Of a DNA stretch of 64,000 nt, positions 1 to 13,118 are shown piece after piece. This DNA comes from Pseudoalteromonas luteoviolacea S2607 (GTDB lineage Bacteria; Pseudomonadota; Gammaproteobacteria; Enterobacterales; Alteromonadaceae), in the NCBI RefSeq assembly GCF_001625575.1, contig NZ_AUXV01000017.1:1-64000 (forward strand), given 5' to 3'. Under the pieces are notes generated by a model. The model was not told the DNA's origin and made no database searches. It worked only from the letters and a program-made list of their open reading frames with translations. Position 1 is the first letter of the stretch; each line of letters starts with the position of its first letter. The translations under genes were made by a program, and so were the position numbers.

Positions 1-21
1 TTCAAACTTTTCTTTTGCCAT
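1..21 (-). CDS. tuf: Elongation factor Tu, first seven codons (partial)
   Basis: The minus strand opens with ATG at position 21 and reads MAKEKFE before leaving the window, which is the standard start of EF-Tu. A GGAAA ribosome binding site lies about seven bases upstream. It follows fusA by 57 bases, the usual end of the str operon (rpsL-rpsG-fusA-tuf). Only the start is visible, so the call rests on these residues plus the gene order. Confidence 0.85.
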
Positions 22-78
22 TTTAAAATTTCCTATAAAGAAATTAAAGTCCAGTCCTAAGACCGGACCGAACTAAAA

Positions 79-2193
79 TTACTTAACAGCGCGAGCTGCA
101 ATTATTGCGTCAGCAACGTTTTTCGCCGCTTCTGCGTACTTGGAGAATTCCATTGAGTACGAAGCACGACCTTGCGTTGCAGAACGTAAATCGGTTGCAT
201 AACCAAACATTTCAGACAGTGGAACTTGTGCATTGACAAGCTTAAGACCACCAAAAGCGTCTTCCATTCCTTCGATCATGCCGCGACGACGGTTTAAGTC
301 GCCTACTACGTCACCCATGTTTTCTTCAGGGGTAGTGACTTCAACTTTCATAACAGGTTCTAAAAGCACTGGTTGCGCTTCTAAAGCACCATTTCTGAAG
401 CCCATTGAACCGGCGATCTTAAAGGCCATTTCATTCGAGTCAACATCGTGGAAAGAGCCGTCAAATAACGTTGCTTTCACACCTAACAGAGGATAGCCCG
501 CAAGCACACCCTGTTTCATTTGCTCTTGAATACCTTTATCAACCGCTGGGATATATTCCTTAGGAACCGTACCACCTACGATTTCATTCACGAATTCGTA
601 AGTTGGCGCGTCTTCATCAGAAAAATCCATTGGTTCCAATTTCAGCCATACGTGACCATATTGACCACGACCACCAGATTGACGTACAAACTTACCTTCA
701 GCTTCTACAGAGCCACGAATGGTTTCTCTGTATGCTACTTGTGGCTTACCAACGTTACAAACAACGTTGAATTCACGTTTCATACGGTCAACAATGATAT
801 CTAGGTGAAGCTCACCCATACCAGAGATGATCGTTTGACCTGACTCATCGTCAGTCTCAACACGGAAAGAAGGATCTTCTGCTGCTAGTTTACCTAGTGC
901 AACACCCATTTTTTCCTGATCAGCGACTGTTTTCGGCTCTACCGCTACTGAGATCACAGGCTCTGGGAATTCCATACGCTCTAATGTGATCACTGAATCT
1001 TGAGAACAAAGCGTGTCACCAGTGGTAACGTCTTTAAGTCCAATCGCAGCAGCAATATCACCGGCGCGAACTTCTTTAATTTCTTCGCGCGAATTTGAGT
1101 GCATCTGAACAATACGACCAAAACGCTCTTTTTTACCCTTTACAGGGTTATAAACAGAGTCACCTTGACCAACCGTACCAGAATAAACTCGGAAGAAAGT
1201 CAATGTACCAACAAATGGGTCTGTCGCAATTTTAAACGCCAACGCCGAAAATGGCGCGTCGTCACTAGCTGGACGAGTAGCTTCAGATTCATCCTCTAGG
1301 ATACCCTGAATCTCTTTAACCTCTGTTGGTGATGGCATGAATTCAATAACTGCATCAAGCACTGCTTGAACACCTTTATTTTTGAATGCACTACCACATG
1401 ACATTGGCACAATTTCGTTGCTCAATGTTAGTTGACGAATAGCAGACTTAATCTCCTCTTCACTCAACTCACCTTCTTCTAAATATTTGTCCATTAGTTC
1501 TTCAGTCGCTTCAGCTGCACTTTCAACTAAGTGAGAGTGCCACTCTTCAGCTAAATCCTGAAGTTCTGCAGGGATCTCTTCATAAGTAAAAGTCATGCCC
1601 TGGTCACTTTCGTTCCAGTTAATAGCTTTCATTTTGATGAGATCAATAACACCTTTAAATTCGTCTTCAGCACCAATAGGTAACTGAATAGGCACAGGTG
1701 TCGCACCGAGGCGCTCTTTCACCTGATCCACAACTGCCAAGAAGTCCGCACCTGTACGGTCCATCTTGTTGACGAAGATCATACGAGGAACTTCGTATTT
1801 ATTGGCTTGACGCCAAACAGTTTCTGTTTGTGGTTGTACGCCTGATGAAGCACAAAGAACAACAACTGCACCATCGAGTACACGCAAAGAGCGTTCTACT
1901 TCGATAGTAAAGTCTACGTGTCCTGGAGTATCAATGATATTGATGCGATGCTCAGGGAACTGAGCATCCATACCTTTCCAGAAACACGTTGTCGCAGCAG
2001 AAGTGATGGTAATACCACGCTCCTGCTCCTGCTCCATCCAGTCCATAGTTGCAGCACCATCATGTACCTCACCAATTTTGTGAGAAAGACCCGTGTAGTA
2101 AAGTACACGTTCTGTCGTGGTGGTTTTACCTGCATCTACGTGAGCACAAATACCGATGTTACGGTAGCGCTCAATTGGAGTAGTACGTGCCAT
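79..2193 (-). CDS. fusA: Elongation factor G
   Basis: This 704-residue GTPase drives ribosomal translocation of tRNA and mRNA and helps in ribosome recycling. The G domain shows the P-loop [15 protein letters not shown] (about residues 17-31), the switch II motif DTPGHVDF and the NKMD specificity motif. The length matches bacterial EF-G, and domains II-V follow, ending in AIIAARAVK. The ATG start has an AGAGG site five bases upstream and lies 27 bases after rpsG, so it is cotranscribed from the rpsL promoter. The [10 protein letters not shown] stretch of switch I is intact. I see no sign of an EF-G2 type paralogue, and confidence is high. Confidence 0.98.
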   Translation of the reverse strand: MARTTPIERYRNIGICAHVDAGKTTTTERVLYYTGLSHKIGEVHDGAATMDWMEQEQERGITITSAATTCFWKGMDAQFPEHRINIIDTPGHVDFTIEVERSLRVLDGAVVVLCASSGVQPQTETVWRQANKYEVPRMIFVNKMDRTGADFLAVVDQVKERLGATPVPIQLPIGAEDEFKGVIDLIKMKAINWNESDQGMTFTYEEIPAELQDLAEEWHSHLVESAAEATEELMDKYLEEGELSEEEIKSAIRQLTLSNEIVPMSCGSAFKNKGVQAVLDAVIEFMPSPTEVKEIQGILEDESEATRPASDDAPFSALAFKIATDPFVGTLTFFRVYSGTVGQGDSVYNPVKGKKERFGRIVQMHSNSREEIKEVRAGDIAAAIGLKDVTTGDTLCSQDSVITLERMEFPEPVISVAVEPKTVADQEKMGVALGKLAAEDPSFRVETDDESGQTIISGMGELHLDIIVDRMKREFNVVCNVGKPQVAYRETIRGSVEAEGKFVRQSGGRGQYGHVWLKLEPMDFSDEDAPTYEFVNEIVGGTVPKEYIPAVDKGIQEQMKQGVLAGYPLLGVKATLFDGSFHDVDSNEMAFKIAGSMGFRNGALEAQPVLLEPVMKVEVTTPEENMGDVVGDLNRRRGMIEGMEDAFGGLKLVNAQVPLSEMFGYATDLRSATQGRASYSMEFSKYAEAAKNVADAIIAARAVK

Positions 2194-2220
2194 AATATCC
2201 TCTTAAAGGTCTTGGGCAGA

Positions 2221-2691
2221 TTACCAACGGTAGTGAGCGAATGCTTTGTTCGCTTCAGCCATACGGTGAACGTCTTCACGTTTCTTAACCGCAGTGCCTT
2301 TGTTGTCCGCAGCGTCAATGATCTCTTGTGCAAGACGAAGACCCATTGATTTCTCGCCACGCTTACGTGCAGAGTCAACTAACCAACGCATACCTAATGC
2401 GTTGCGACGAACTGGACGTACTTCAACTGGTACTTGGTATGTAGAACCACCAACACGGCGAGATTTAACCTCAACCGCAGGGCGTACATTTTCAAGTGCA
2501 GCTTCAAAGATTTCTAGGTGCGACTTGCCTGATTTTTCAGCAGCCACGTCTAGCGCACCATATACGATTTTTTCAGCAGTAGATTTCTTGCCGTCTAACA
2601 TTACTACGTTAACGAATTTAGCAAGAAGTTCTGATCCGAACTTCGGATCTGGAAGAATTTTACGTTGACCTATTACGCGTCTTCTAGGCAT
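2221..2691 (-). CDS. rpsG: 30S ribosomal protein S7
   Basis: This 156-residue primary binder of the 3' domain of 16S rRNA organises the head of the small subunit. The start [20 protein letters not shown] and the C-terminal [13 protein letters not shown] are typical of gammaproteobacterial S7. The ATG has a GGAGA site six bases upstream. It lies 101 bases after rpsL in the str operon. In E. coli S7 represses its own operon by binding the rpsL-rpsG spacer; this spacer has a similar length, but I did not identify the binding structure. Confidence 0.98.
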   Translation of the reverse strand: MPRRRVIGQRKILPDPKFGSELLAKFVNVVMLDGKKSTAEKIVYGALDVAAEKSGKSHLEIFEAALENVRPAVEVKSRRVGGSTYQVPVEVRPVRRNALGMRWLVDSARKRGEKSMGLRLAQEIIDAADNKGTAVKKREDVHRMAEANKAFAHYRW

Positions 2692-2792
2692 TTTATCTCT
2701 CCGATATCTTCAGGTTCGTTTCTTCAACGAATCCCCAAAACAAATTATTCAATATTAAAACTTAAGTGCTTGGCCTTACTAACGGAGAACCA

Positions 2793-3167
2793 TTAGCCCT
2801 TAGGACGTTTTGCACCGTACTTAGAACGACCTTGTTTACGATCGTTAACACCCGCACAGTCAAGCGCACCACGTACAGTGTGGAAACGCACACCTGGTAA
2901 GTCTTTAACACGACCACCACGGATAAGGATTACACTGTGCTCTTGAAGGTTGTGGCCTTCACCGCCAATGTAAGAAGTTACTTCGAAACCGTTCGTAAGA
3001 CGAACACGCGCTACTTTACGTAATGCAGAGTTTGGTTTCTTTGGTGTAGTTGTATATACACGAGTACATACACCACGCTTTTGTGGACAAGCTTTAAGAG
3101 CAGCAGAGTTGCTCTTTGTAACCTTGCTGCGACGTGGCTTACGTACTAGCTGGTTAATAGTTGCCAT
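2793..3167 (-). CDS. rpsL: 30S ribosomal protein S12
   Basis: This 124-residue protein sits at the decoding centre of the small subunit. The sequence matches S12 throughout, including [13 protein letters not shown] and [11 protein letters not shown]. Lys43 and Lys88, the positions where streptomycin-resistance changes usually fall, carry the wild-type residue. Asp89, the residue methylthiolated by RimO in E. coli, is present. It is the first gene of the str operon and has its own strong promoter at 3263-3291. Confidence 0.98.
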   Translation of the reverse strand: MATINQLVRKPRRSKVTKSNSAALKACPQKRGVCTRVYTTTPKKPNSALRKVARVRLTNGFEVTSYIGGEGHNLQEHSVILIRGGRVKDLPGVRFHTVRGALDCAGVNDRKQGRSKYGAKRPKG

Positions 3168-3262
3168 TAAATAGCTCCTGATTAGTTAAAATTACTACTG
3201 AAAAAATAAAATCGACCCAATTATTCGTGCCATTTTGATAGAACGAGTAAATGGGTGGCCGA

Positions 3263-3291
3263 ATTTTAATGAGCAAAGATTAACCTGTCAA
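3263..3291 (-). promoter_or_regulatory. Promoter of the rpsL-rpsG-fusA-tuf operon
   Basis: On the minus strand there is a perfect -35 box TTGACA (3286-3291), a 17-base spacer and a -10 box TAAAAT (3263-3268). It lies about 95 bases before the rpsL start. It is one of the best sigma-70 matches in the window, as expected for a ribosomal protein operon. Confidence 0.85.
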
Positions 3292-3555
3292 TAAAAATCC
3301 ATTTCACGGCGGTATTTTTCGCTAATTTTGTTGTTTTGAGAGCATAAAGTGCTGGGGTGGGTACAAACGCAGAGGTGTATCACAAAGCTGAATCTAAACG
3401 ACGTTGAATAACTATAAGAAGTCACGCTTCATCAACTCGACAACCAACGTTGAGAAGTGAATATATCACACGAAATAGATTGTTAGATGGCAATATATTT
3501 TGCAGCTAGCCTCTTAACTAAAACGAATGGTATGGATTGCATGCGCCTTAAATCA

Positions 3556-3582
3556 AAAAAGCCGTCCCTAGGACGGCTTTTT
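3556..3582 (-). terminator. Intrinsic terminator after rpoC
   Basis: A perfect 7-bp stem, GCCGTCC with GGACGGC around a three-base loop, is flanked by A and T runs. On the minus strand it is followed by six T residues. It lies 32 bases after the rpoC stop codon and separates the rpoBC transcript from the str operon. Confidence 0.9.
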
Positions 3583-3613
3583 AACGATACTGAAATCAGT
3601 ATTTAAGCATGGC

Positions 3614-6600
3614 TTATTTGTTACCACCAAGCAAATCAGCATTCAATGCATCTGTCAGCGCTTGAGACGCTTCTTCTGCACTTACTGTCTGCTCTTCAAC
3701 CGGTAGCTCGCTTTCTTTGCGACGGTTGATACGATCTTGGTGATACGCGAAACCAGTACCCGCTGGGATTAAGCGACCAACAATTACGTTTTCTTTAAGA
3801 CCACGTAGCTCATCGCTCTTACCATTTACAGCAGCTTCTGTTAGAACACGCGTTGTCTCCTGGAACGATGCCGCAGAGATAAACGATTCAGTTGCAAGTG
3901 ATGCTTTAGTAATACCCATTAGCTGAATTTCAAATTTAGCTGGGATCTTACCTTGCTTCTCAAGCTCACGGTTTGCGATGTTTACGCGTGCCACTTCAGC
4001 TTGCTCACCTGCTAAGAATTCAGTGTCACCACCATCAAGGATGATACACTTACGCAGCATCTGACGAACAATCGTCTCAATGTGCTTATCGTTAATCTTT
4101 ACACCTTGTAGACGGTAAACTTCCTGAACTTCGTTCGTGATGTAGTTTGATACATCAGTCACGCCACGTAGACGTAGGATGTCATGTGGAGACTCAGGAC
4201 CATCGGCGATAACTTCACCTTTAGCAACCTGCTCACCTTCGAACACGTTCAGCTGACGCCACTTAGGAATCATTTCTTCGTAAGCATCACCTTGATCAGG
4301 CGTGATTACTAGACGCTTCTTACCTTTCGTCTCTTTACCGAAGCTCACAGTACCTGTGATCTCTGCAAGAATTGCAGGATCTTTCGGCTTACGCGCTTCG
4401 AACAGGTCAGCAACTCGAGGTAGACCACCCGTGATATCACGAGTCTTCGAACCTTCTTGCGGGATACGTGCTAATACGTCACCCGGCTGAACCGTTGCGC
4501 CGTCTGTGATTTCAATCGTGGTGAATGAAGGTAGACGAATTTCTTGTAGGCCACGCTCTTCGTTTTCAATGATTAACTTAGGCTCTTTTGCATTCACCTT
4601 AGCTAAGTCTTTAACAACAACACGCGTTAGACCAGTAAGCTCATCTGTCTGTGCTTCTGTGTTTGAGTCATCGATATCGCTGAACGATACTTTTGACTGA
4701 TGCTCGATAACGATTGGGTGACTATGCGGGTCCCACGTAGCAACAATATCATTACCTTTAACTTCAGCACCATCTTGTACAGAAAGAACCGCACCGTAAG
4801 GTACTTTATAACGCTCTTTCTCACGACCTTGCTCATCGATAACCGTGATTTCAGTCGAACGTGAAGTTACAACGATCTTACCATCAGTATTTAATACATA
4901 TTTGGCATTGTGTAGCTTCATGCTACCGTTGTTTTTAACTTGTACGCTGTTTTCAGCAGATGCTCTTGATGCCGCACCACCGATGTGGAACGTACGCATC
5001 GTAAGCTGTGTACCTGGCTCACCGATTGACTGAGCAGCGATTACACCGACTGCTTCACCCGGGTTGATGATGTGGCCACGTGCAAGGTCACGACCGTAAC
5101 AGAATGCACAAACACCAAAGTCATTTTCACAAGTGATTACAGAACGTACTTTAACTTCATCTACTGAGTGCTCTTCTAAAAGGTCACACAGTTTTTCGTC
5201 AAGCATTACGTTACGCTCAACAAGTACGATGTCAGTACCTGGCTTACATACGTCTTCAGCAACAACACGACCTAGAACACGCTCGCGAAGTGGTTCTACA
5301 ACGTCACCACCTTCAATAAGCGGCTTCATTACTAGGCCTTCTAACGTGCCACAATCTGATTCGTTGATAACCAAATCTTGCGCAACGTCTACTAGACGAC
5401 GAGTTAGGTAACCTGAGTTCGCTGTCTTAAGTGCGGTATCGGCAAGACCTTTACGTGCACCGTGCGTTGAGATGAAGTACTGAAGTACGTTTAGACCTTC
5501 ACGGAAGTTAGCTGTGATTGGCGTCTCGATGATTGAACCATCTGGACGTGCCATTAGACCACGCATACCCGCTAGCTGACGTATCTGAGCTGCACTACCA
5601 CGTGCGCCCGAGTCGGCCATCATGAATACTGAGTTGAAAGAGTCTTGTTGCTCTTCTTCACCCTGCGCATTCACTACTGTGTCTTTCGATAAGTTTGCCA
5701 TCATTTCACGTGAAAGGTTTTCGTTAACACGTGACCAGATATCGATAACTTTGTTGTACTTCTCACCCGCAGTTACAAGACCAGACTGGAACTGTTGGTT
5801 GATTTCAGCAACCTCAGCTTCAGCGCGCTCGATGATTTCAGTCTTAGTAGGTGGAATAACCATATCGTTAATACCGATAGACACACCTGACTTCATCGCG
5901 TAGTGGAAACCTGTATACATCACTTGGTCAGCAAACACGACAGTGTCTTTTAGACCTAGACGACGGTAACACTCATTAAGAAGACCAGAGATCTGCTTCT
6001 TACCAAGTGCTCTGTTGATAAGCTCAAACGGTAGACCTTTTGGCATGATCAATGAAAGGATCGCACGACCTACTGTTGTATCAACAATATGAGTTTTCTC
6101 CGAACGCTCGCCTGTTTCTTCGTCAACAATAGTTTCTGTTAAACGAACCTTTACGCGTGCGTGAAGCTCAGCAGTGCCTGTACGGTACGCTTTTTCTGCT
6201 TCTTTCGGGTCTTTAAACGCAATACCTTCACCTTTTGCATTGATGCGGTCACGCGTCATGTAGTAAAGACCTAATACAACGTCCTGTGAAGGAACGATGA
6301 TAGGCTCACCACTTGCAGGTGAAAGGATGTTGTTTGTAGACATCATTAGTGCACGTGCTTCAAGCTGTGCTTCTAATGTTAACGGTACGTGTACCGCCAT
6401 TTGGTCACCATCGAAGTCAGCGTTATATGCCGCACACACCAACGGGTGTAGGTGAATCGCTTTACCTTCGATAAGTACCGGTTCAAATGCTTGGATACCA
6501 AGCCTGTGAAGTGTAGGAGCACGGTTCAATAGAACTGGGTGTTCGCGGATCACTTCATCAAGTACGTCCCAAACCTCTGGTACTTCACGCTCTACCATCT

Positions 6601-7795
6601 TCTTCGCAGCTTTGATGGTAGTTGCCATACCACGGCGCTCTAGCTTACCGTAGATGAATGGCTTGAATAGCTCTAGTGCCATCTTCTTCGGAAGACCACA
6701 CTGGTGAAGTTTAAGCGTTGGACCAACTGTGATTACAGAACGGCCTGAGTAGTCAACACGCTTACCAAGAAGGTTCTGACGGAAACGACCTTGCTTACCT
6801 TTGATCATGTCTGCAAGCGACTTAAGTGGACGCTTGTTAGAACCCGTGATCGCACGACCACGACGGCCATTATCAAGTAGTGCATCTACCGCTTCTTGTA
6901 ACATACGCTTTTCGTTACGTACGATGATGTCTGGTGCAGCTAGGTCTAGTAGACGCTTCAGACGGTTGTTACGGTTGATAACACGACGGTATAAGTCGTT
7001 CAGATCTGAAGTCGCAAAACGACCGCCATCTAGTGGAACTAGTGGACGTAGATCTGGTGGTAGTACAGGTAGTACGCTCATGATCATCCACTCAGGATTG
7101 TTACCTGATTGGTGGAATGATTCCATAAGCTTAAGACGCTTAGTAATCTTCTTACGCTTAGTCTCAGAGTTAATCGTTGGTAACTCTTCACGCATTTCTG
7201 CAATTAATTGACCAAGGTCTAATTCGCGAAGTAGATCAAGTACAGCTTCTGCACCCATCTTCGCTTCGAATTCATCACCATGCTCTTCTAGTGCATCTAG
7301 GTACTCTTCTTCACCTAATAGCTGACCACGCTCTAGCGTCGTCATACCAGGCTCTGTTACTACGAAAGATTCGAAGTACAGTACACGCTCGATGTCACGT
7401 AGTGTCATATCAAGCATTAAGCCGATACGAGATGGAAGTGATTTAAGGAACCAAATATGCGCAACTGGACTCGCAAGTTCAATGTGACCCATACGGTCAC
7501 GACGCACTTTAGTTAGTGTAACTTCAACGCCACACTTCTCACAAATAACACCACGGTGCTTTAATCGCTTGTATTTACCACACAAACATTCGTAATCTTT
7601 TACTGGGCCGAAAATACGGGCACAGAATAAGCCGTCACGCTCAGGCTTGAAAGTACGGTAGTTGATTGTCTCAGGTTTCTTTACTTCACCATATGACCAT
7701 GAGCGAACCATGTCTGGCGAAGAAAGACCAATGCGAATTGCATCGAATTCTTCGGTCTTATTTTGTTGCTTCAGAAACTTAAGTAAGTCTTTCAC
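3614..7795 (-). CDS. rpoC: RNA polymerase beta' subunit
   Basis: This 1393-residue large subunit forms the clamp and the catalytic centre of RNA polymerase. The N-terminal zinc-binding cysteines are seen in CLCGKY and CEKCGVEV (about residues 70-90). The catalytic magnesium motif [12 protein letters not shown] lies near residue 460. The second zinc site ([19 protein letters not shown]) and the trigger loop region ([13 protein letters not shown]) are intact. The start is GTG, as in E. coli, with AGGAGAG five bases upstream. The spacer to rpoB is 104 bases and includes a perfect hairpin at 7873-7892 (8-bp stem, four-base loop). Confidence 0.99.
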   Translation of the reverse strand: MKDLLKFLKQQNKTEEFDAIRIGLSSPDMVRSWSYGEVKKPETINYRTFKPERDGLFCARIFGPVKDYECLCGKYKRLKHRGVICEKCGVEVTLTKVRRDRMGHIELASPVAHIWFLKSLPSRIGLMLDMTLRDIERVLYFESFVVTEPGMTTLERGQLLGEEEYLDALEEHGDEFEAKMGAEAVLDLLRELDLGQLIAEMREELPTINSETKRKKITKRLKLMESFHQSGNNPEWMIMSVLPVLPPDLRPLVPLDGGRFATSDLNDLYRRVINRNNRLKRLLDLAAPDIIVRNEKRMLQEAVDALLDNGRRGRAITGSNKRPLKSLADMIKGKQGRFRQNLLGKRVDYSGRSVITVGPTLKLHQCGLPKKMALELFKPFIYGKLERRGMATTIKAAKKMVEREVPEVWDVLDEVIREHPVLLNRAPTLHRLGIQAFEPVLIEGKAIHLHPLVCAAYNADFDGDQMAVHVPLTLEAQLEARALMMSTNNILSPASGEPIIVPSQDVVLGLYYMTRDRINAKGEGIAFKDPKEAEKAYRTGTAELHARVKVRLTETIVDEETGERSEKTHIVDTTVGRAILSLIMPKGLPFELINRALGKKQISGLLNECYRRLGLKDTVVFADQVMYTGFHYAMKSGVSIGINDMVIPPTKTEIIERAEAEVAEINQQFQSGLVTAGEKYNKVIDIWSRVNENLSREMMANLSKDTVVNAQGEEEQQDSFNSVFMMADSGARGSAAQIRQLAGMRGLMARPDGSIIETPITANFREGLNVLQYFISTHGARKGLADTALKTANSGYLTRRLVDVAQDLVINESDCGTLEGLVMKPLIEGGDVVEPLRERVLGRVVAEDVCKPGTDIVLVERNVMLDEKLCDLLEEHSVDEVKVRSVITCENDFGVCAFCYGRDLARGHIINPGEAVGVIAAQSIGEPGTQLTMRTFHIGGAASRASAENSVQVKNNGSMKLHNAKYVLNTDGKIVVTSRSTEITVIDEQGREKERYKVPYGAVLSVQDGAEVKGNDIVATWDPHSHPIVIEHQSKVSFSDIDDSNTEAQTDELTGLTRVVVKDLAKVNAKEPKLIIENEERGLQEIRLPSFTTIEITDGATVQPGDVLARIPQEGSKTRDITGGLPRVADLFEARKPKDPAILAEITGTVSFGKETKGKKRLVITPDQGDAYEEMIPKWRQLNVFEGEQVAKGEVIADGPESPHDILRLRGVTDVSNYITNEVQEVYRLQGVKINDKHIETIVRQMLRKCIILDGGDTEFLAGEQAEVARVNIANRELEKQGKIPAKFEIQLMGITKASLATESFISAASFQETTRVLTEAAVNGKSDELRGLKENVIVGRLIPAGTGFAYHQDRINRRKESELPVEEQTVSAEEASQALTDALNADLLGGNK

Positions 7796-7899
7796 CTTAG
7801 CTCTCCTGTCGGAGTTAATCTTGAGGGCAAGCAGTGCTCACCCCTTCATTCTTTACAGTTACAGTCCGGGTTGGCAGCTCTCAAGAGCTGCCGGTCGGA

Positions 7900-10800
7900 T
7901 TAACTTTCTTCCAACTCGATGTTGATACCTAGCGAGCGGATTTCTTTCAACAATACGTTGAATGACTCTGGCATACCCGGTTCCATCTTATGGTTACCGT
8001 CTACGATGTTCTTATACATCTTCGTACGACCGTTTACGTCATCCGACTTAACTGTCAACATTTCCTGTAGTGTATAGGCAGCACCGTATGCTTCTAATGC
8101 CCATACCTCCATCTCACCGAAACGCTGTCCACCGAACTGTGCTTTACCACCCAGCGGCTGCTGAGTAACTAGGCTGTAAGAACCCGTTGAACGCGCGTGC
8201 ATCTTGTCGTCTACTAAGTGGTTTAGTTTCAGCATGTACATGTAACCAACAGTTACTTGACGCTCAAACGCATCACCAGTACGACCATCATAAAGCGTAA
8301 CCTGACCACTTGACGGGTAACCACCCAGCTCTAGTAGCTCTTTAATTTCGCTTTCTTTAGCACCATCGAATGCTGGCGTCGCGATTGGTAGACCACCTTT
8401 AAGGTTGTTAGCTAGACGACGAACTTCGTCATCTGAGAAGCTAGCAATGTCTACTTCTTGACGGCAGTCACCAAGCTCATACGCTTTCTTGATGAAATCA
8501 CGTAGCTCATGAAGCTCCGCTTGCTCTTTCATCATGTCTTCGATGCGCTCACCGATACCACGTGCTGCCAGACCCATATGCGTTTCAAGGATCTGACCGA
8601 TGTTCATACGAGACGGTACACCTAGTGGGTTAAGAACGATATCTACCGTGCGACCTCTTTCGTCGTAAGGCATATCTTCTACTGGTACGATTGTCGAGAT
8701 AACACCTTTGTTACCGTGACGACCAGCCATCTTATCACCTGGTTGGATACGACGTTTAACAGCTAGGTAAACTTTAACAATCTTAAGAACACCTGGCGCT
8801 AGATCATCACCTTGTGTGATCTTACGACGCTTGTTCTCAAACTTTTTGTCGTATTCAGCTTTAAGCTCGTCATACTGAGCTGCAAGTTGCTCAAGTTCTG
8901 CCTGTTGTCCTTCGTCTGCAAGGCTCTGAGTCAATAGTTTCTCTGCACCTAGAAGCGCAATTGCATCTTCATTTTGACCAGATTCAACAAGTAGTTTACG
9001 TGCACGCGTTAAGATGCCGCCTTCAAGGATCTTAAATTCTTCGTTGAAGTCTTTTTTCGCTTCACGAAGCTGCATCTCTTCAACTTCTAGTGCACGCTTG
9101 TCTTTCTCCACACCATCACGTGTGAATACTTGAACGTCAATAACTGTACCAGATACAGAGTTAGGTACGCGTAAAGAGCTGTCTTTAACGTCAGATGCTT
9201 TCTCACCGAAGATAGCACGTAGTAGCTTTTCTTCAGGTGTAAGTTGCGTTTCACCTTTAGGCGTTACTTTACCTACTAGGATGTCGCCGCCTTTAACTTC
9301 AGCACCGATGTATACAACACCTGATTCATCTAGTTTGCCAAGTGCAGACTCACCGACGTTAGGGATATCAGCAGTGATCTCTTCTGGACCAAGCTTAGTA
9401 TCACGCGCAATACACTGAAGCTCTTGGATATGGATCGTAGTTAGACGATCTTCTTGTACAACTCGCTCAGAAAGTAGGATTGAATCCTCGAAGTTGTAAC
9501 CATTCCAAGGCATGAACGCAACACGTAAGTTCTGACCAAGTGCCAAATCACCTAAGTCTGTTGAAGGACCATCGGCAAGTACGTCACCACGTACTACTGG
9601 CTCACCAACCATACAAGTTGGCTTTTGGTTGATACACGTGTTTTGGTTCGAGCGCGTGTACTTAGTTAGGTTGTAAATGTCGATACCCGCTTCACCTGGA
9701 ACGCGCTCATCTTCATTAACGTTTACAACGATACGGCTCGCATCAGCATACTTAACGACACCGCCACGCTTAGCAACGATTGTTACACCTGAATCTTTTG
9801 CAAGTGTACGCTCGATACCGGTACCTACTAACGGCTTATCAGCACGTAGCGTTGGTACTGCTTGACGTTGCATGTTCGATCCCATTAATGCACGGTTCGC
9901 ATCATCGTGCTCTAGGAATGGGATAAGTGCCGCAGCAACAGAGATAACCTGTTGAGGCGATACATCCATATATTGGATGCTGTCGCTTGGCATAAAGGTT
10001 GATTCACCTTTATAACGACATGGAATTAGCTCTTCTGCAAATTGGTTTTCTTCAGTTAAGTTTGTATTCGCCTGTGCGATTACAAATTGACCTTCTTCAA
10101 TTGCAGATAGGTAATCAACTTCGTCTGTAACGATGCCGTCAACCACTTTACGATATGGTGTTTCAAGGAAACCATAGTCGTTGGTGCGCGCATACGTTGA
10201 CAATGAGTTGATTAGACCGATGTTTGGACCTTCAGGCGTTTCGATTGGACAAACACGACCGTAGTGCGTTACGTGTACGTCACGTACTTCGAAGCCTGCA
10301 CGTTCACGTGTCAAACCACCCGGACCTAATGCAGAAATACGACGCTTGTGCGTTACTTCTGAAAGCGGGTTGTTTTGGTCCATGAACTGTGACAACTGAG
10401 AAGAACCAAAGAATTCTTTAACAGCTGCCGAAATCGGCTTAGCATTGATCAGGTCTTGTGGCATCACGTTATCTAGATCACCTAGACTTAGACGCTCACG
10501 AACAGCACGTTCAACACGTACTAGACCAACGCGGAATTGGTTTTCAGCCATTTCACCAACAGAACGAATACGACGATTACCTAAGTGGTCGATATCATCC
10601 ACTTCACCTTTACCGTTACGAATGTCGATTAGTACTTTCATAACAGAAACGATGTCTTCTTTGCTCAGCGTGCCTGGGCCTGTGTCTGAGTCATAACCAA
10701 CACGGCTATTGAACTTCATACGACCAACAGTTGATAGGTCATAACGCTCGTCAGAGAAGAATAGGTTGTCAAATAAAGCTTCTGCAGCTTCTTTTGTTGG

Positions 10801-11925
10801 TGGCTCACCTGGGCGCATCATACGGTAGATTTCTACCAATGCTTCTAGGCGGTTTGAAGAAGAATCAATACGCACTGTCTCAGACATGTACGCACCGCTA
10901 TCTACTTCGTTGATATACAAAGTATCAATCTTAGTGTGGCCAGCCTTCACAAGCTCAGCCATCAACTCAAGCGACAATTCAGCGTTCGCTTCAGCGATGA
11001 TTTCACCTGTTGACTCATCGATGTAGTTTTTAGCTATAACACGACCAATGATGTACTCATGCGGTACTTCAAGTTGTGTAATACCTTTTTTCTCGATGTT
11101 TTTGATATGACGAGCTGTGATACGACGGCCCTGTTCAACCAGTACTTCACCCTCTGCATCTTTTAGATCAAATGCAGCAGTCTCACCACGCAGGCGAGCT
11201 GGTACTAGTTCCATCATCACTTTACCGTTTAATACTTCAAACGCTGTTGTCTCGAAGAACAACTCAAGAATTTCTTCAGTTGTGAATTCAAGTGCACGTA
11301 AAATGATTGAAGCTGGTAGCTTACGACGACGGTCGATACGAACGAATAGGTTATCTTTAACATCGAATTCAAAGTCTAACCATGAACCACGGTAAGGGAT
11401 AACACGTGCATTATAAAGCACTTTACCCGAAGAGTGAGATTTACCGCGGTCGTTATCAAAGAATACACCAGGTGAACGGTGTAGCTGAGAAACGATAACA
11501 CGCTCGGTACCGTTGATAACGAAAGTACCTGTGTCTGTCATGAGCGGGATCTCGCCCATGTAAACTTCTTGCTCTTTAATGTCTTTTACTGTGCCTGGCG
11601 CTTCTTTGTCCATTAGCACAAGACGTAATTTAACGCGAAGTGGAGCAGAATAAGTCACACCGCGAATTTGACATTCTTTTACATCGAATACTGGTTCTCC
11701 GATACGGTAACTCACGTATTGAAGTTCAGAATTGCCCGAGTAGCTTTTGATTGGAAACACAGAACGGAATGCAGCTTCCAATCCAGTATCGCCATCCGCG
11801 TCCGGAGTAATGAATTTTTTGAACGATTCCAACTGCGTTTGCAAAAGGAAAGGTATATCCAAAACTTGTGGACGTTTACCAAAATCCTTACGGATACGTT
11901 TCTTTTCAGAATAAGAGTAAGCCAT
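7900..11925 (-). CDS. rpoB: RNA polymerase beta subunit
   Basis: This is the beta subunit, which forms much of the catalytic cleft and carries the rifampicin pocket. I place the start at the ATG giving [20 protein letters not shown] (1341 residues), because E. coli RpoB begins at the matching point and GAGGA lies five bases upstream. An upstream in-frame ATG at 11988 would add 21 residues not seen in the family. The rifampicin region reads [20 protein letters not shown], the drug-sensitive form. It is transcribed with rplJ-rplL through the double hairpin at 12119-12166 and upstream of rpoC. Confidence 0.98.
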   Translation of the reverse strand: MAYSYSEKKRIRKDFGKRPQVLDIPFLLQTQLESFKKFITPDADGDTGLEAAFRSVFPIKSYSGNSELQYVSYRIGEPVFDVKECQIRGVTYSAPLRVKLRLVLMDKEAPGTVKDIKEQEVYMGEIPLMTDTGTFVINGTERVIVSQLHRSPGVFFDNDRGKSHSSGKVLYNARVIPYRGSWLDFEFDVKDNLFVRIDRRRKLPASIILRALEFTTEEILELFFETTAFEVLNGKVMMELVPARLRGETAAFDLKDAEGEVLVEQGRRITARHIKNIEKKGITQLEVPHEYIIGRVIAKNYIDESTGEIIAEANAELSLELMAELVKAGHTKIDTLYINEVDSGAYMSETVRIDSSSNRLEALVEIYRMMRPGEPPTKEAAEALFDNLFFSDERYDLSTVGRMKFNSRVGYDSDTGPGTLSKEDIVSVMKVLIDIRNGKGEVDDIDHLGNRRIRSVGEMAENQFRVGLVRVERAVRERLSLGDLDNVMPQDLINAKPISAAVKEFFGSSQLSQFMDQNNPLSEVTHKRRISALGPGGLTRERAGFEVRDVHVTHYGRVCPIETPEGPNIGLINSLSTYARTNDYGFLETPYRKVVDGIVTDEVDYLSAIEEGQFVIAQANTNLTEENQFAEELIPCRYKGESTFMPSDSIQYMDVSPQQVISVAAALIPFLEHDDANRALMGSNMQRQAVPTLRADKPLVGTGIERTLAKDSGVTIVAKRGGVVKYADASRIVVNVNEDERVPGEAGIDIYNLTKYTRSNQNTCINQKPTCMVGEPVVRGDVLADGPSTDLGDLALGQNLRVAFMPWNGYNFEDSILLSERVVQEDRLTTIHIQELQCIARDTKLGPEEITADIPNVGESALGKLDESGVVYIGAEVKGGDILVGKVTPKGETQLTPEEKLLRAIFGEKASDVKDSSLRVPNSVSGTVIDVQVFTRDGVEKDKRALEVEEMQLREAKKDFNEEFKILEGGILTRARKLLVESGQNEDAIALLGAEKLLTQSLADEGQQAELEQLAAQYDELKAEYDKKFENKRRKITQGDDLAPGVLKIVKVYLAVKRRIQPGDKMAGRHGNKGVISTIVPVEDMPYDERGRTVDIVLNPLGVPSRMNIGQILETHMGLAARGIGERIEDMMKEQAELHELRDFIKKAYELGDCRQEVDIASFSDDEVRRLANNLKGGLPIATPAFDGAKESEIKELLELGGYPSSGQVTLYDGRTGDAFERQVTVGYMYMLKLNHLVDDKMHARSTGSYSLVTQQPLGGKAQFGGQRFGEMEVWALEAYGAAYTLQEMLTVKSDDVNGRTKMYKNIVDGNHKMEPGMPESFNVLLKEIRSLGINIELEES

Positions 11926-12118
11926 GGGGTTCCTCAGCTTGCTGATCTTTGACCCAACCTGTTCATGCAGAACAGCATTCATTGGCATCTAAGCCATGAT
12001 AACAACATCTAAATTGTCTTCCCAAATTCGACAGTCCCCAAAAAGATTAAGCCATTGAAAAACTTGAAGAATTCAGGTTTTTATTGCGCAATAGTAATAC
12101 TTTCGCTCTAGAGCGCAA

Positions 12119-12166
12119 AAGGGCCGGTGATTAAAAAATCACCAGCCCTTGCCTGATTTCTCAGGC
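12119..12166 (-). promoter_or_regulatory. Double hairpin between rplL and rpoB (probable attenuator)
   Basis: Reading the minus strand after rplL, the first hairpin is GCCTGA-N4-TCAGGC (12151-12166). The second is a 13-bp stem with one G-U pair (12119-12150), followed by TTTT and then GC-rich sequence. The T run is short, so partial termination is more likely than a full stop. In E. coli an attenuator and an RNase III site occupy the same place and lower rpoBC expression relative to rplJL. The role here is inferred from position. Confidence 0.7.
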
Positions 12167-12188
12167 AGCGAACCTAGCGTATGCTAGA

Positions 12189-12551
12189 TTACTTGATCTC
12201 AACTTCAGCACCAGCTTCTTCAAGATCTTTCTTAAGTGCTTCAGCTTCTTCTTTAGAAACAGCTTCTTTGATTGGCGCAGGAGCAGACTCAACAAGAGCT
12301 TTTGCTTCTTTAAGGCCAAGACCAGTTGCACCACGTACAGCTTTGATAGCAGCAACTTTGTTACCGCCAGCGCCAGCTAGGATTACGTCGAACTCAGTCT
12401 TCTCTTCAGCAGCTTCAGCTGGACCAGCAGCAACAACAGCAGCAGCTGCAGTTACGCCGAATTTTTCTTCCATTGCTTCAACTAGTTCAACAACTTCCAT
12501 TACTGACATTTCAGCAATCGCGTCAAGGATTTGGTCTTTAGTTACAGACAT
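12189..12551 (-). CDS. rplL: 50S ribosomal protein L7/L12
   Basis: This 120-residue acidic stalk protein recruits translation GTPases. The N-terminal dimerisation domain ([20 protein letters not shown]), the Ala-rich hinge (about residues 34-52) and the C-terminal domain with [12 protein letters not shown] are in order. AGGAA lies eight bases before the ATG. It follows rplJ by 72 bases, and the pair is expressed from the promoter at 13411-13439. Confidence 0.98.
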   Translation of the reverse strand: MSVTKDQILDAIAEMSVMEVVELVEAMEEKFGVTAAAAVVAAGPAEAAEEKTEFDVILAGAGGNKVAAIKAVRGATGLGLKEAKALVESAPAPIKEAVSKEEAEALKKDLEEAGAEVEIK

Positions 12552-12623
12552 TTTAAGTTTCCTAATTAATCACGAACCCATGAGGTTCAAAAAAATTTAT
12601 TGATGAAAGTGTAAAAGGTGCGA

Positions 12624-13118
12624 TTAAGCAGCTTCTTCAGCTTTCTGAACACGTACAGCTTCAATTGTTTTAACCAATTTACCAGCTGACGCTTCTTTCA
12701 TAGCGCTCATTAAGCGTGCAACAGCTTCGTCGTAAGTAGGTAGCTTAGCAAGCATATCTACGTCAACAACATTGCCTTCAAATGCAGCCGCTTTCAGTTC
12801 GAACAACTCGTTTTTCTTTGCGAAATCAGCAAAGATACGAGCAGCAGCACCTGGGTGCTCTGAAGAGAAAGCGATTAGGCTTGGGCCTACTAGCGATTCG
12901 TTAAGGCACTCATAATCAGTACCTTCAACAGCGCGTTTAGCAAGCGTGTTACGGACAACTTTCATCCATACGCCAGCTTCACGAGCTTCTTTACGAAGCG
13001 CAGTGATCGCATCTACTGTTACACCACGAGAATCTGCAACTACTGCAGATAGAGCACCTTTGGCAGCTTCGTTGACTTCAGCAACAATTGCTTTTTTGTC
13101 TTGAAGATTTAAAGCCAT
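12624..13118 (-). CDS. rplJ: 50S ribosomal protein L10
   Basis: This 164-residue protein forms the base of the L7/L12 stalk on 23S r[23 protein letters not shown] and [10 protein letters not shown] match gammaproteobacterial L10, and the C-terminal helix that carries L7/L12 dimers is present. AGGAG lies eight bases before the ATG. It is preceded by a 335-base leader; in E. coli the L10-L7/L12 complex represses translation by binding such a leader. Confidence 0.98.
   Translation of the reverse strand: MALNLQDKKAIVAEVNEAAKGALSAVVADSRGVTVDAITALRKEAREAGVWMKVVRNTLAKRAVEGTDYECLNESLVGPSLIAFSSEHPGAAARIFADFAKKNELFELKAAAFEGNVVDVDMLAKLPTYDEAVARLMSAMKEASAGKLVKTIEAVRVQKAEEAA

Larger units (their letters stand above)
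3168..3613. other. Intergenic region between rpoC and rpsL
   Basis: This 446-base gap holds the rpoC terminator (3556-3582) and the rpsL promoter (3263-3291), both for the minus strand. The stretch between them (about 3292-3555) has no convincing open reading frame or repeat that I can see. Confidence 0.7.

Noticed and set aside
1918..2349. A 143-codon plus-strand frame across the fusA-rpsG junction
   Set aside because: It is antisense to two certain genes, has no ribosome binding site and no recognisable protein features.
11926..11988. Earlier ATG for RpoB
   Set aside because: The added 21 residues are absent from the family, and the ATG at 11925 has a proper ribosome binding site.
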